From Clostridiales bacterium (GTDB lineage Bacteria; Bacillota_A; Clostridia; Peptostreptococcales; Anaerovoracaceae), in NCBI GenBank assembly GCA_015058265.1, contig SVCR01000071.1:1-7764 (forward strand): 7,764 bases of DNA. The letters are read 5' to 3'. A program made the position numbers and the translations under genes. Under the pieces are notes generated by a model. That model was not told the DNA's origin. It did no database searches and worked only from the letters and a program-made list of their open reading frames with translations. Below are positions 1-7,244 of this stretch, one piece after another. Positions within the stretch are counted from its first letter, which is position 1, and each line of letters begins with the position of its first letter.

Positions 1-833
1 TTGCTTCTGTAGAAGAGTTCTTTGCTAAATACGGCAAGCGCTGCATCTTCGTTGCCAGACTGCTGCCGTTCATCTCGTTCGACGTAGTGTCGTACGCGGC
101 AGGTCTTACATCCATGGGATTCTGGGGATTCTTCATTGCTACCGGACTGGGCCAGCTGCCTGCCTGCATAGTGTATTCATATGTAGGAGGAATGCTGACC
201 GGAGGAGCCAGGAAGCTCTTCATAGGTCTGACTTGTCTGTTCGCTCTGGCGATAGTCGTCATCCTGGTAAAGCAGGTGTACAACGCGAGCCAGAAGAAGA
301 AGGAAGAAGCAGCCGAAGCAGCAGGAGAGGTCTACATGAGAGAGCCATCCAATCCGGCGAGACTCGTCAGCAAGCTGTACAACGGAGCACTCTGGGGAAT
401 GGTGATAGCTCTTGTATGCGCGAATATCCCTAAGCTTGCAGCAACCGTCAATCCGGGATGGATATTCCTCGGAGCATGGCTGGGAGTGTTTGCTATAGCA
501 CTCATCTTCAGGAAGCTCAAGTGCGGGCCGGTATTCACGGTAGTAAGCATAGTCGCTTCGCTGGGAATAATGTACTTCCTCTGCGGCCCGGCTATAGTTC
601 GCAAGCCGGCAGGAATACTCAGAATGGGTATAGGAATGAGGACTCTGTCATTCACCTTTATAAATGGAGTTTTCATAGGCTTTATCGTAGTGGGCTTCAT
701 CATCATCTGTCTGCTTTGGAAGAGACAGAAGGGCGTAGATGCTGCTGCGAAAGAAGAATATGACAGACTCAAGGCAGAGAAAGAAAGAGAAAAGATCGGT
801 TCGCCTGTCGCAGACGGAACAGGAGCAGCTTAG
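1..833 (+). CDS. TVP38/TMEM64 (VTT-domain) membrane protein with C-terminal multi-helix extension, 5' partial
   Basis: Reading frame is open from base 3, giving 276 residues; the true start lies before the window and the GTG at 87 is internal. Residues 1-70 hold the second half of a VTT (SNARE-associated, DedA-like) domain: a KYGKR stretch, then the signature RLLPFISFDVVSYAAG at about 19-34, which matches the family pattern R-[hydrophobic]-x-P-...-G, followed by a glycine-rich re-entrant region. Family members are inner-membrane proteins; relatives are implicated in lipid or lipid-carrier movement across membranes. A helix at about 72-90 would normally close the protein, but here a charged linker (about 96-118) leads to four more hydrophobic segments (about 125-142, 153-169, 175-195, 217-239) and a charged Lys/Glu tail. 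The stop TAG shares its last base with the GTG start of the next gene, so the two are almost certainly co-translated. Family assignment is firm; transported substrate unknown. Confidence 0.85.
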   Translation, partial: ASVEEFFAKYGKRCIFVARLLPFISFDVVSYAAGLTSMGFWGFFIATGLGQLPACIVYSYVGGMLTGGARKLFIGLTCLFALAIVVILVKQVYNASQKKKEEAAEAAGEVYMREPSNPARLVSKLYNGALWGMVIALVCANIPKLAATVNPGWIFLGAWLGVFAIALIFRKLKCGPVFTVVSIVASLGIMYFLCGPAIVRKPAGILRMGIGMRTLSFTFINGVFIGFIVVGFIIICLLWKRQKGVDAAAKEEYDRLKAEKEREKIGSPVADGTGAA

Positions 834-835
834 TG
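821..835 (+). promoter_or_regulatory. RBS and one-base stop/start overlap deciding a GTG start
   Basis: AGGAG at 821-825 lies seven bases before GTG at 833-835. That G is also the last base of the upstream TAG stop. This fixes the GTG as the start of the second VTT gene and implies translational coupling of the pair. Confidence 0.8.
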
Positions 836-1597
836 GAAAAACTGAAAAAGCATTCCAAGCTCTTAATTTTCATATTGATTATTGTTGTTATTCTGGTACT
901 CAACCACCGTTACGGGTGGTCTGAGTACCTTAGTGATTCTGACAATCTCAGATTCCTGTCGGATATGATCAATGATCATTTTCTGACGGCAGCTCTGATA
1001 TACATCGGGATCACTGTTGTTGCATGCGTTCTTCTTGCGCTTCCGGGAGTGACATTCGCCATATTGGCAGGTGTAATATTCGGTCCGTGGTGGGGCACGC
1101 TTTTCTGTCTTATAGCGACGACGCTCGGGGCGATCGTGGCTTTCATAGCAGGGAGATTCTTCCTTAAGGATTCCATCAAACCCATGGTGGCAAAGAGCCC
1201 TCTTCTCAAGAGGATATTGTTCGATGATGCAGGCAGGAGCGATATAGTCCTGCTCGCAATTACCAGGCTCGTACCGCTCTTTCCGTATAACATCCAGAAC
1301 TTCGCATACGGGATAACAGACATATCTCTGGCACATTATTCCCTGTACACGCTTCTCTTCATGACACCTGGAGTTGCACTGTACACCATAGGAACGGCAG
1401 GCTTTACATCGGCGGAGAACAGGTGGCTGTACTTTGGCATTGCTGCAGTCCTGCTCGTGCTGGTCATGTTCATGGGCTGGTTCATCAGGAAGAAATACCT
1501 CGGCAGCGAAGTCGAAGAGGCAGGAGAAACGACCGGCGGTGAAAACACTCCGCCGGATGATGATCGGAACACAGACCGAAAAGATCAAGGGGTATGA
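833..1597 (+). CDS. TVP38/TMEM64 (VTT-domain) family membrane protein
   Basis: Complete 254-residue protein, a usual length for bacterial TVP38/TMEM64 proteins such as E. coli YdjX/YdjZ. An N-terminal helix (about 9-23) is followed by a hydrophobic segment at 51-70. The VTT domain runs from about 70 to 190: a glycine-rich AGVIFGPWWG at 79-88, GAIVAFIAGRF at 99-109, and the signature RLVPLFPYNIQNFAYG at 145-160. A last helix lies at about 198-218. The tail after 220 is hydrophilic and acidic. The protein should sit in the cytoplasmic membrane; the VTT fold has two re-entrant hairpins and is linked to lipid or polyprenyl-phosphate handling in relatives, but no substrate can be read from this sequence. 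It is a paralogue of the gene before it, and tandem VTT pairs recur in bacteria. Start GTG chosen because of the RBS at 821-825. Confidence 0.92.
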   Translation: MEKLKKHSKLLIFILIIVVILVLNHRYGWSEYLSDSDNLRFLSDMINDHFLTAALIYIGITVVACVLLALPGVTFAILAGVIFGPWWGTLFCLIATTLGAIVAFIAGRFFLKDSIKPMVAKSPLLKRILFDDAGRSDIVLLAITRLVPLFPYNIQNFAYGITDISLAHYSLYTLLFMTPGVALYTIGTAGFTSAENRWLYFGIAAVLLVLVMFMGWFIRKKYLGSEVEEAGETTGGENTPPDDDRNTDRKDQGV

Positions 1598-1691
1598 CGC
1601 GTTCAAGCGGAGAGCGCTGCAGGCGATTCCGCGGCTGACGATAACATTGGGAAAAGACTGGAGAAAAAAAGAAGAGAGAACTGATAGATGA
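1557..1691 (+). CDS. Possible small basic protein (44 aa), doubtful
   Basis: A frame opening with ATGATG at 1557 overlaps the end of the VTT gene and fills the 90-base gap before the kinase gene. Its TGA stop overlaps the kinase ATG as ATGA (1688-1691), the classic coupling arrangement. The 44-residue product is strongly basic (many Lys/Arg) with no membrane segment or recognisable domain. Against it: no good Shine-Dalgarno lies at the right distance before 1557 (the nearest AGGAG is about 30 bases away), and the first third is only an overlapping frame of the upstream gene. It could be a real coupling peptide, the tail of a frameshifted longer VTT protein, or chance. Not recognised. Confidence 0.22.
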   Translation: MMIGTQTEKIKGYDAFKRRALQAIPRLTITLGKDWRKKEERTDR

Positions 1692-2746
1692 CTGAAATGA
1701 TCGATGCGTTGATCAGATCCCCTGAATACAGAGATGCTCTGGGGATGCCTGATCATGTAACTGAGACATACACTCTGCTCGCGCAGGGTGAATACAATAT
1801 AAACTATTACTTTGCCCATCCGGTGACCGGGCGCAGGCTGATACTGCGTGTGAACGCAGGAAGCCAGATGCATCTGGACAGGCAGATAGAATACGAGGCA
1901 CACGCTCTTAAACTGCTGTCTTCGTCAAAGCGCACGCCGAGGGTCTATTACACGGATGGGAGCAGGAAATATACAGATCACGGGATATTGGTGATGGAAT
2001 ATCTGCCCGGGTCATATCCGCGTTATGATAACAGAGCGCATATGAATGGTGTCATGGAATGCATGGCGGATATCCATTCTGTAGCTATACCTGAAGACGA
2101 AGTGATATACGGTGAGCCGGGAGAAGTTCCGGCAGAAACCGTGAAACTTATCGCTCCGGCGGATCCTGCCTGTGCCATACTCGATGAGTGCGAAGAGATG
2201 GTGAAGACATATATGGGTTCGCCACTGGCAGATGATACAGTCAGATCGAGGCTGAGAAGACTGCTGGACCGGGCTCATGAGATCGCAGAGGATGGGATGT
2301 CAGGGGCGGATGCGGCAGGCAGTTATAGATGCTGTATCAATACCGAGCTCAATTCCACCAATTTCCTCGTTGACAGAGAAACAGTCAGGCTGGTCGACTG
2401 GGAGAAGCCGCTGTTCGGAGACCCGGCTCAGGATCTCGGACATCTGCTCGCGCCTACGACTACCTTCTGGAAAACAGAGGATATCCTGACTCAAAGGGAG
2501 ATCGACAGGCTGATAAAGGAGTATGTCAGAGCAGTCGGAAACAGGTTCGATACAGCAGGAATATACGAGAGGACTCAGCGCCTCATCAACATCACGTGCC
2601 TGAGAGGATTGACATGGTGCGCGATGGCATGGGTCCAGTATCAGGATCCGGACAAGCTGATCACAAATGAGAGCACGAGAAGAAAGCTCGATGCATATCT
2701 GAGTGATGATTTCCTGAGTGACATTGAAGACAGACTCGGGCTATAG
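1688..2746 (+). CDS. Aminoglycoside/choline phosphotransferase-fold kinase with divergent catalytic loop
   Basis: A 352-residue cytoplasmic protein of the APH/choline-kinase fold. Visible elements: nucleotide loop QGEYNINYYF at 33-42; LILRV at 51-55 with Arg54 at the usual lysine position; the acidic helix IEYEAHALKLL at 67-77; hinge ILVMEYLPG at 100-108; a catalytic-loop equivalent INTELNSTNFLV at 217-228; metal-binding LVDWEK at 235-240; and DPAQDLGHLL at 245-254. The usual loop is HGDLHPGN; here His becomes Asn218 and the catalytic Asp becomes Glu220, while Asn225 and Asp237 are kept. Likely a small-molecule kinase, but the acceptor is unknown and this should not be read as antibiotic resistance. 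Start ATG 1688 has a weak GAGAG upstream; ATG 1697 is the alternative. The gene follows the VTT pair closely and sits 18 bases before the surface-protein gene, so it is probably in the same operon. Confidence 0.85.
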   Translation: MTEMIDALIRSPEYRDALGMPDHVTETYTLLAQGEYNINYYFAHPVTGRRLILRVNAGSQMHLDRQIEYEAHALKLLSSSKRTPRVYYTDGSRKYTDHGILVMEYLPGSYPRYDNRAHMNGVMECMADIHSVAIPEDEVIYGEPGEVPAETVKLIAPADPACAILDECEEMVKTYMGSPLADDTVRSRLRRLLDRAHEIAEDGMSGADAAGSYRCCINTELNSTNFLVDRETVRLVDWEKPLFGDPAQDLGHLLAPTTTFWKTEDILTQREIDRLIKEYVRAVGNRFDTAGIYERTQRLINITCLRGLTWCAMAWVQYQDPDKLITNESTRRKLDAYLSDDFLSDIEDRLGL

Positions 2747-2753
2747 CGAATTT

Positions 2754-2760
2754 AGGAGGT
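2754..2760 (+). promoter_or_regulatory. Strong RBS of the surface-protein gene
   Basis: AGGAGGT, near-perfect to the 16S anti-Shine-Dalgarno, four bases before ATG 2765 and inside the 18-base gap after the kinase stop. It suggests a high translation rate for the secreted protein relative to its upstream neighbours. Confidence 0.85.
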
Positions 2761-2764
2761 CCGC

Positions 2765-5700
2765 ATGAAAAAGTATTATTGCAGATTATTGACTATGCTG
2801 CTGGCTGCGGCGATGTTATTTACCATGGGCGGCTTTTCTTGTGCATACGCGACAGATGATGCGCCGGATCAGACAGCCGTATTCGACGCGGAAGTCGTCT
2901 CAGCGGAATGGGTCTCGGACAAGGTCGCAGAGATCACATTCAGCAAGCCTGTCCTGCTCGGAGAGGACATCAAGTCCAAAGTCCAGTATCAGGGCACAAG
3001 TTTCATGGAAAAGTATCTCGGCAGCAATGATTCTATAAGCGCTAATGGGAATAAGGTCACCGTTTCAGTCCCTGACAGAGTAGGAGACATGCTGTTCTTC
3101 CACCCGGGCGCTCTTGTAACGGAAGAAGGCGCGGAGAATACAGATCTGATCAAGATAGAAGTCAAGCTCGATAAGCGCATCACCAAGGCGGTCTATTCGC
3201 CTTCAAGCCTCGGCCCGGACGGCGGCAGCGTTAACGTGCGTCTCGAAGGGAAGAACTTATATACAACTAATGAGTGGCTGACGATAAAGATCTACTGCGG
3301 CGAGGAACTCATCAGAACTATAACTCCTGAGGAAGGAGCTATGTCGTTCCGCTTTGCTCTTCCTGCGAATACCGGTGCGGAGGATGTAGTATACAGACTC
3401 GACTACGTCAGCAGCAAGTTCGATTACAACGCAAAGCCTGTAGCACTCGATGAAGGCGTGGCCAATACCATCACTGTAGAGGGGAGCGGTGTGGCACAGG
3501 ATCCTGCAGTCGATGAGATATCGTACAGCTCAACACAGCTCAGACCGGCAGGCGGAAAGGTAACAGTTTCGCTGACCGGAACCGCTCTTACTCAGCTGAA
3601 GGCAGAGGATTTCTCCATCATATCCGGCGGAGAGGCAGTCGACTTGGAGTCTCTCGGTTTTTCATATACCGGAAGCGACACCGAAGCAGAAGCGGTGTTC
3701 ATTTTGCCTGCTAATACATCTGAAGATACAGATGCGGTCTATGTCATCAATATCCTCAGAGGCGCGGATGGTGTTGCCGGCAATGGACAGGAGATCACTG
3801 TCAAAGCGAATACCGGCGAACCGTATATCGATTCAATCAATTATGATAAGAACTCCAGCGACCTGCACGGCGGCAGCACTTTGTACTACGTCGGAGGCCC
3901 TCTCCATGCGACCCTTACGGGAGAGAATCTGGAAAAACTCAGCGCATCAGACTTTGCCATCACGATAGATGGAGAAGATACGGAAACTGTAGGCTTCAAA
4001 GTCGACAGCTGCGATGAAACAAGCGCGGCTGTGACATTCACTTTCCCTGAGAATGACCTTGAGCAGACTCGCGAATATACGATCACAGCGCTCAAAGCGG
4101 GCGAGGATGTCAGCGACAGAGTCCTCACCATAGGAATGGATGCAAGACCGCAGGACAAAACGGATAAGTTCCTGATCGAGACTAACATGTGGGATGCCGC
4201 AGAGATCGGAGACGGCGTTGTCAGAGTCGCTATAGATGCATCTGTCGGTGCGAAGCTGAGAGTCTCACCGGATGACTACAAGCACTACGAAGATTTCTTC
4301 GAGCAGATCAAAGACTATATCTATTTCAGCGACCTGGACAGCGGAAGTCGTACACGCGAACTGACTCCGAATGACATGGTATTTGAAGACGGGAACGACA
4401 TTATCATCGCCCTTGGAGATACGGAAGCCGATATGCCGCATTATGTGGTCTTCAAAACAGGCGCTCTGAAGAACAACGAGGGCCTGATACTCGGAAATGA
4501 TGAGTACAACAGAGACCACAACAGATATATCAAGAAGGGCGCGCACATAGAGTCGATCTCCTACAACAAGATAACCTTCGACAGCAATGGCGGCGAAGTA
4601 GTTGCGGATGTGAGAGGCACTATGCTGAATGAAAGTGCAGATACCCTTGCGGCGAAGATATTCGTTGACAGCGATAAGGAAGCCTCCTCCGGCATCACTC
4701 CGGATGTGTCCGTAGCTGCTGACGGCAAGTCTGCTTCATTCAGATTCACTGTTCCTGCGAATACAACAGACAGGACTGTCACATACAAGCTGACACCTGT
4801 CGTCAACGGCACTAATGCGGTTCCGCAGTACATCAAAGGCTATGATGTCATCGCGGTCCTGCCTAAGGGAGCCAAGACAGGTGACACGACTCTGTCGTCT
4901 GTCGAGATCCAAGGCGCTTATGATATGGATGACAGACTCGATGTGTTCAAGACCAGCACAAGTGCCGAACAGTTCACGACCAAGATCGATGCGGTAATAA
5001 GAGGCACCAACCTCAGCAGCAAGAAGACATCTGTCAGAGCTGTAGATGAGAATGGGGTCGTATGGCCTATGCTGCCTGTGTTCGAGTGCGGCGCAACCAT
5101 CAGATGGCAGAACTCTTCATCATACCTGCCGGAGAAAGCCTCGAAGAACGAGCAGCACATCGAACTCCTCATACCGAGGAGACTGGGAGTGACTCGTGAT
5201 TTCAGGCTCGAGTTCGCGATCGACGGAGAGAACTTCCTTAAGGATCCGACTGCAGAGGTCATCGTCGAGAATGACGGCCTGTATGACGAAGATGCTATCG
5301 GAAGCGGCCTGTTCAGACGCAGTGATTTCACGGAGCTGCAGGATATAGAGGTGCTCTATCAGGACGAGCAGGGCAACGCTCTGGCTGAGCCTGATCACTT
5401 CAAGGGTTACGGTATCACAGAACTGTACCATCAGGGGATCGCTCCGAAGAAGATAGACGGATACGAAGTGAAGGAGACAGATCCGGTCAATCTCAGGCAG
5501 ATGCTGACTCCGCCTGAAAAGCATCCGAGCGGTGAGTACATATTCACCGAGGGACAGTGGTTCGTCAAGCATCTCGAAGGAAACCCGATAGTATATACAT
5601 ATGCCAAAGCTGCAAAGCCGGCCAAAGTGACTTCACCTGCAACTAAGATAACCAAGCGCATCAAGGGTAAGAAGTCATTCACAGTCAAGTGGCAGAAGAA

Positions 5701-5917
5701 GTCCGGAGTAAATGGCTATCAGATACAGTACAGCCTGAAGAAGAACTTCTCCAAGTCCAAGACGGTAACTGTAAAGAAGGCTAAGATCACGAAGAAGACG
5801 ATCAAGAAGCTCAAAGCGCGCAAGAAATACTATGTCAGGATCAGGACATTCAAGAAGGTGGGAGGCAAGCCTTATTATTCAAAGTGGTCCGCTAAGAAAA
5901 CAGTCAGGACCCGTTAA
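2765..5917 (+). CDS. Large secreted multi-domain surface protein: Ig-like repeats, MucBP-like domain, basic FN3-like C-terminus
   Basis: A 1050-residue protein with a Sec signal peptide: MKK start, hydrophobic core at 9-23, likely signal peptidase I cleavage after AYA at 27-29. Two kinds of beta-rich module can be seen. Type A, at about 40-139 and 462-592, resembles Ig-like modules with a hydrophobic-K-x-GAL turn (HPGALVTEEG; FKTGALKNNEG). Type B recurs at about 141-238, 250-348, 355-457 and 594-700, with a diverged copy at 708-835; it carries a GG-x-V-x-V-x-L-x-G strand and a PANT turn. Residues about 857-947 resemble a MucBP-like unit (IEVLYQDEQGN through PIVYTYAK). Residues 951-1049 are fibronectin-III-like. 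No LPXTG motif, transmembrane anchor or SLH domain is present. Probably exported and wall-associated, as an adhesin or structural protein; the binding partner is unknown. Last gene of the operon, followed by a terminator. Confidence 0.88.
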   Translation: MKKYYCRLLTMLLAAAMLFTMGGFSCAYATDDAPDQTAVFDAEVVSAEWVSDKVAEITFSKPVLLGEDIKSKVQYQGTSFMEKYLGSNDSISANGNKVTVSVPDRVGDMLFFHPGALVTEEGAENTDLIKIEVKLDKRITKAVYSPSSLGPDGGSVNVRLEGKNLYTTNEWLTIKIYCGEELIRTITPEEGAMSFRFALPANTGAEDVVYRLDYVSSKFDYNAKPVALDEGVANTITVEGSGVAQDPAVDEISYSSTQLRPAGGKVTVSLTGTALTQLKAEDFSIISGGEAVDLESLGFSYTGSDTEAEAVFILPANTSEDTDAVYVINILRGADGVAGNGQEITVKANTGEPYIDSINYDKNSSDLHGGSTLYYVGGPLHATLTGENLEKLSASDFAITIDGEDTETVGFKVDSCDETSAAVTFTFPENDLEQTREYTITALKAGEDVSDRVLTIGMDARPQDKTDKFLIETNMWDAAEIGDGVVRVAIDASVGAKLRVSPDDYKHYEDFFEQIKDYIYFSDLDSGSRTRELTPNDMVFEDGNDIIIALGDTEADMPHYVVFKTGALKNNEGLILGNDEYNRDHNRYIKKGAHIESISYNKITFDSNGGEVVADVRGTMLNESADTLAAKIFVDSDKEASSGITPDVSVAADGKSASFRFTVPANTTDRTVTYKLTPVVNGTNAVPQYIKGYDVIAVLPKGAKTGDTTLSSVEIQGAYDMDDRLDVFKTSTSAEQFTTKIDAVIRGTNLSSKKTSVRAVDENGVVWPMLPVFECGATIRWQNSSSYLPEKASKNEQHIELLIPRRLGVTRDFRLEFAIDGENFLKDPTAEVIVENDGLYDEDAIGSGLFRRSDFTELQDIEVLYQDEQGNALAEPDHFKGYGITELYHQGIAPKKIDGYEVKETDPVNLRQMLTPPEKHPSGEYIFTEGQWFVKHLEGNPIVYTYAKAAKPAKVTSPATKITKRIKGKKSFTVKWQKKSGVNGYQIQYSLKKNFSKSKTVTVKKAKITKKTIKKLKARKKYYVRIRTFKKVGGKPYYSKWSAKKTVRTR
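3185..5269 (+). repeat. Diverged protein-level repeat region (type B Ig-like modules) inside the surface protein
   Basis: Four clear copies and one weaker copy of a module of about 100-110 residues start near bases 3185, 3512, 3827, 4544 and 4886. Shared landmarks are an S-[IY]-x-Y or AVYS opening strand, a GG-x-V strand, L-x-G-x-x-L, and a closing F-x-[LV]-P-A-N-T then Y strand (residues 198-210, 312-326, 425-438, 661-674; PRR in the last). The copies are diverged at DNA level, so the duplication is old. A type A module (4148-4540) interrupts the series. Confidence 0.7.
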
Positions 5918-5951
5918 CTAAGGCCTTCAACTGATGTGAATACAAATTAAT

Positions 5952-5981
5952 ACCGGATCAGGTTCGAAGACCTGATCCGGT
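5952..5981. terminator. Bidirectional intrinsic terminator between convergent genes
   Basis: A 12-bp perfect stem, 5952-5963 (ACCGGATCAGGT) pairing with 5970-5981, with a six-base TCGAAG loop. On the plus strand it is followed by a T-rich TACTTATTT; on the minus strand by TATTAATTTG. It lies 34 bases after the surface-protein stop and three bases past the stop codon of the convergent gene, so it can end both transcripts. Confidence 0.85.
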
Positions 5982-5984
5982 TAC

Positions 5985-7244
5985 TTATTTCTGGTCCAGT
6001 GAGTTGATCCCGTATACTATCCGGTTGATATGCCTTTCGTATTTGCGCAGAGATTCCTCCCAGTTTATCAAAGCACGTCTGCCGAAATCCGTGATAGTGA
6101 ATATCTTTCTTGCCTTTGGCCCTTTGCCCTCTGCCTTGGAAGTAAGATATCCGTCCTTTTCCATCTTCCGCAGATTACGGTAGAAGCCGGCAGGGTCGAG
6201 ACTGTTGTCGGTATATCCGTCATCTTTGAGCTTCTGAAGGAGCTTCAGACCGTAGCATGGCTCCTGGGACAGCTCGATGAGTATGCATGGCTGGATGAGC
6301 TTGTCCAGATACAGACCTTTGCAGGAGAAGTTAGCATCGCTTGTACTCATGCTTAGTGACAGCCAGCTGGAATAGAAGATCTCCTGCAGTTCTATCCTGC
6401 TCCTCGCTTCCGGGATATTTATGATGTTGTTAGCTTCCTCTTCACTGCAAGGATGGAGGAATCCGCTTCCTGCGATATCTTTTTCGTTGATGAAGCATGG
6501 AGTAGGGTGGGATATGTATTTCTCCGGATGATTGATGAAGGCTGCGGCAACGACATCCCAGCAGTAGGAGCTGTCAGCGCCATAGACGACTTCCTTGGTT
6601 CTGAATCTGTATCCGCATTTCTGAGCGATGTACATACCTGCCGGATTCTCCGCTCCGCAGAGCTTGTCTAAGAATTCATTCTTAGGCAGCTCGGAAACAG
6701 GCAGACAGTTGTTGCCTGTAATGATCGAAATATTGTGCCCTTTGCTGAGGACAACTGCCGAAGCGACAGGATTGACCGAGAAGTTCAGTTCATCCAGAGG
6801 TGTTCCTCCGTGGACGAACAGAGGCTCGGTGATCCCGCCCATCAGTACTATCTGGCCTATCTTATCGAAGATGTCATTATCTATAAGATAAGCACCGTAT
6901 AGATTGCCGAGTGAACCGATCCCGAGATAGATCAGTTCTCCCGGATACTTATCTGCCATTTCCGCAATGAATCGGGAACTGTCGCAGATAGGATCTTCTC
7001 CCTGCTCGGCGCCGTTGAAAACCGGGATCCCGGTGTAGCCTGTTTCGCTTAGCATGGTGGTGCTGCTGAAATAGGATTCAGCAGATGTCCCGTTCCCATA
7101 GTTAGAAGTGATGCCTAACAGCTCTATGTCTTCACGGCATCCCAGCAGATAGAGGATGGCAAGAGCGTCATCCATAGGTCTGCCCGGAAAGCTCGCCGTA
7201 TTATCGCAATCACATATTACTTTCTTCTTTTTTATAGTTTCCAT
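5985..7244 (-). CDS. Fusion of inosine-uridine-type nucleoside hydrolase and PadR-family transcriptional regulator
   Basis: A 419-residue protein in two parts. Residues about 8-285 match nucleoside hydrolases (IUNH family, N-ribosyl hydrolases with a calcium site): an Asp cluster, Asp12, Asp14, Asp25 and Asp26, in a DCDNT...PMDDALA variant of DTDPGxDDA with a seven-residue insert; ELLGITSNYGN at 41-51; YLGIGSLGNL at 106-115; IVLMGG at 132-137; DELNFSVNPVAS at 151-162; and CWDVVAAAF at 228-236, whose Asp230 fits the C-terminal metal ligand. Residues about 311-415 match PadR winged helix: CILIELSQEPCYGLKLLQKL, FYRNLRKMEKDGYL, then ARKIFTITDFGRRAL. The reading frame is continuous. Start ATG 7244 is forced by an in-frame stop just upstream; the nearest SD (AAAAGGAT, 7264-7257) is 14 bases away, so translation may be weak. 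Likely a DNA-binding regulator that senses or hydrolyses a nucleoside-like ligand; ligand and targets unknown. Confidence 0.87.
   Translation of the reverse strand: METIKKKKVICDCDNTASFPGRPMDDALAILYLLGCREDIELLGITSNYGNGTSAESYFSSTTMLSETGYTGIPVFNGAEQGEDPICDSSRFIAEMADKYPGELIYLGIGSLGNLYGAYLIDNDIFDKIGQIVLMGGITEPLFVHGGTPLDELNFSVNPVASAVVLSKGHNISIITGNNCLPVSELPKNEFLDKLCGAENPAGMYIAQKCGYRFRTKEVVYGADSSYCWDVVAAAFINHPEKYISHPTPCFINEKDIAGSGFLHPCSEEEANNIINIPEARSRIELQEIFYSSWLSLSMSTSDANFSCKGLYLDKLIQPCILIELSQEPCYGLKLLQKLKDDGYTDNSLDPAGFYRNLRKMEKDGYLTSKAEGKGPKARKIFTITDFGRRALINWEESLRKYERHINRIVYGINSLDQK

Noticed and set aside
87..89. GTG as the start of the first gene
   Set aside because: The frame is open upstream to base 3 and the VTT signature (bases 57-104) spans this codon, so it is internal to a gene that begins before the window.
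863..1903. Long minus-strand open frame (346 codons) opposite the second VTT gene and the kinase start
   Set aside because: It lies wholly antisense to a gene with clear VTT motifs, is rich in Cys/Arg/Tyr as expected of a mirror frame, and shows no domain or good RBS.
1688..2746. Aminoglycoside resistance gene
   Set aside because: The fold is shared by many metabolite kinases, the catalytic loop is atypical, and the context is an envelope-type operon rather than a resistance cassette or mobile element.
2831..2851. Lipobox in the surface protein (Cys26)
   Set aside because: The residues before it (GFS) do not fit the L-[AS]-[GA]-C pattern, and a better signal peptidase I site (AYA) follows three residues later.
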